From: Endozoicomonas sp965208385
GTDB taxonomy: Bacteria; Pseudomonadota; Gammaproteobacteria; Pseudomonadales; Endozoicomonadaceae
Length of the DNA: 64,000 nt
Assembly (NCBI GenBank): GCA_965208385.1
Contig: CBDBOO010000109.1
Location: 1-64,000 of the forward strand
Direction of reading: 5' to 3'
Below are positions 63,271 through 64,000 of this stretch, one piece after another. How positions within the stretch are numbered: position 1 is the stretch's first letter; each line of letters starts with the position of its first letter. The position numbers were made by a program, and so were the translations under genes. The notes beneath the pieces were generated by a model, which searched no databases, was not told where the DNA came from, and was given only the letters and a program-made list of their open reading frames with translations.

Positions 63271-63969
63271 GCGAAACCTATAACCAGTTATTAGCCATGA
63301 TTGAAACTGTGGCCAGAGCTCTCGGTGAAGACTTGCTGTCTGAGGTGGCTTTTGTTGGAGGTTGTACTACTGGGCTCTAATGACTTTACCCGTGAAAGTA
63401 TTCGAGCGACGGATGACGTAGATCTGATCGTTAATGTCATTGGGCACAGTCAGTGGTATCAACTGAAAGATCAGTTGAAAGAGAAAGGCTTCAGTGAATC
63501 CATGGAAGATGACGTTACCTGTCGTCTTCGTCTTGGAGAGTTGCAGGTTGATATTATGCCGGATGATGCATCAGTGCTTGGCTTCAGTAATCGCTGGTAT
63601 TCAGAAGCCTTGAAGACTGCTCAACCAATGAAGATCACTGATGATCTGAATATTCGACTGCTGACTCCGCCTTATTTTATCGCAACCAAACTGGATGTAT
63701 GGTTGGGTCGTGGTAAAGGCGACGCGTATCACCGAGACTTGGAAGACTTACTGAATCTGTTTGATGGTAGGCCAGCTTTGGTAGAGGAGTTATCAATGGC
63801 TCCCGAAGAACTACAGGCATTTGTTGCAGACGAAATCTCAAAGCTGCTGGAACTCAGTGATTTTGAATATGCTGTTCAAAGCACTGCAAAAGGCGACCAG
63901 CAACGGGAAGTAATTATTTTTGAGCGGCTGGAAGCTGTCAGTCATTTGAAGGGAGCTAAAAACCAGTGA
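63267..63969 (+). pseudogene. nucleotidyltransferase (AbiEii-like), frameshifted
   Basis: From the ATG at 63267 the frame reads MSETYNQLLAMIETVARALG then EDLLSEVAFVGGCTTGL and stops at about 63380. One base away it continues SNDFTRESIRATDDVDLIV, then LRLGELQVDIMPDDAS, LLTPPYFIATKLDVWLGRGK and DAYHRDLEDLLNLF. The VGG...L...RATDDVDLIV and LDVW..R...D..D..DL patterns are those of AbiEii/MenT-like nucleotidyltransferases, which in known systems modify tRNA. The single indel in the active-site loop would inactivate it unless it is a sequencing error. Confidence 0.75.
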
Positions 63970-64000
63970 CGGTTATTGCTCAGAGGCAATCAGTCAAAAG

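Overview
The window looks like the accessory genome of a marine, animal-associated gammaproteobacterium. Endozoicomonas or a close relative is my best guess, inferred from the many IS families, moderate G+C, very large secreted proteins with host-directed features, and RAYT and group II elements. No ribosomal or other marker gene is present to prove it. Mobile DNA takes up a large share of the 64 kb, and many genes are broken by it.

Layout. 1-2.2 kb: a gene tail cut by an IS3 element. 3.4-17.2 kb: two tandem copies of a two-gene module. Each copy has an exported protein with a conserved N-terminal half and an unrelated C-terminal half (3420-5681; 13228-14940), followed by a large protein shaped like the catalytic half of clostridial toxins TcdA/TcdB (5821-9792 with an in-frame TAG; 15115-17244). 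In the large proteins a GT44-like glycosyltransferase fold is followed by a cysteine-protease (CPD, peptidase C80-like) domain with its His and Cys. A RAYT transposase gene and a complete group II intron separate the copies, and an IS4-type element has cut the end of the second. 19.0-30.3 kb: three long proteins, one amidoligase-like (684 aa) and two very large predicted exported proteins (about 1620 and 1055 aa) that diverge around an internally deleted IS4 relic.

30.3-39.4 kb: a pile of ISNCY-like relic, IS630, ISKra4, a HigBA pair whose toxin is truncated, and IS66 with two MITEs in its tnpA, then a Ser-rich basic 372-aa protein. 39.5-45.5 kb: a second IS4 copy in a gene relic, a tRNA-Leu 3' fragment that looks like an attachment site, and a P4-type integrase whose upstream region holds an IS1595 element that itself holds an ISL3 element. 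45.7-50.8 kb: HipBA, an rve-domain transposase, a 232-bp MITE and IS110.

50.9-62.4 kb is more chromosome-like: a leftward group of RecD2 helicase, SEC-C protein and SWIM/SNF2 helicase, diverging from a hypothetical gene, a second SWIM-finger gene (broken by a MITE fragment) and a small acidic calcium-binding-type gene split by a decayed IS. 62.4-64 kb: a duplicated integrase tail, then a winged-helix-like gene plus nucleotidyltransferase pair, resembling an AbiE/MenAT-type toxin-antitoxin, under a palindromic operator. The nucleotidyltransferase is frameshifted.

The most interesting content is the duplicated toxin-like module, followed by evidence for unusual insertion events: 5'-truncated or one-ended copies with 17-31 bp duplications, and nested elements with readable target duplications.
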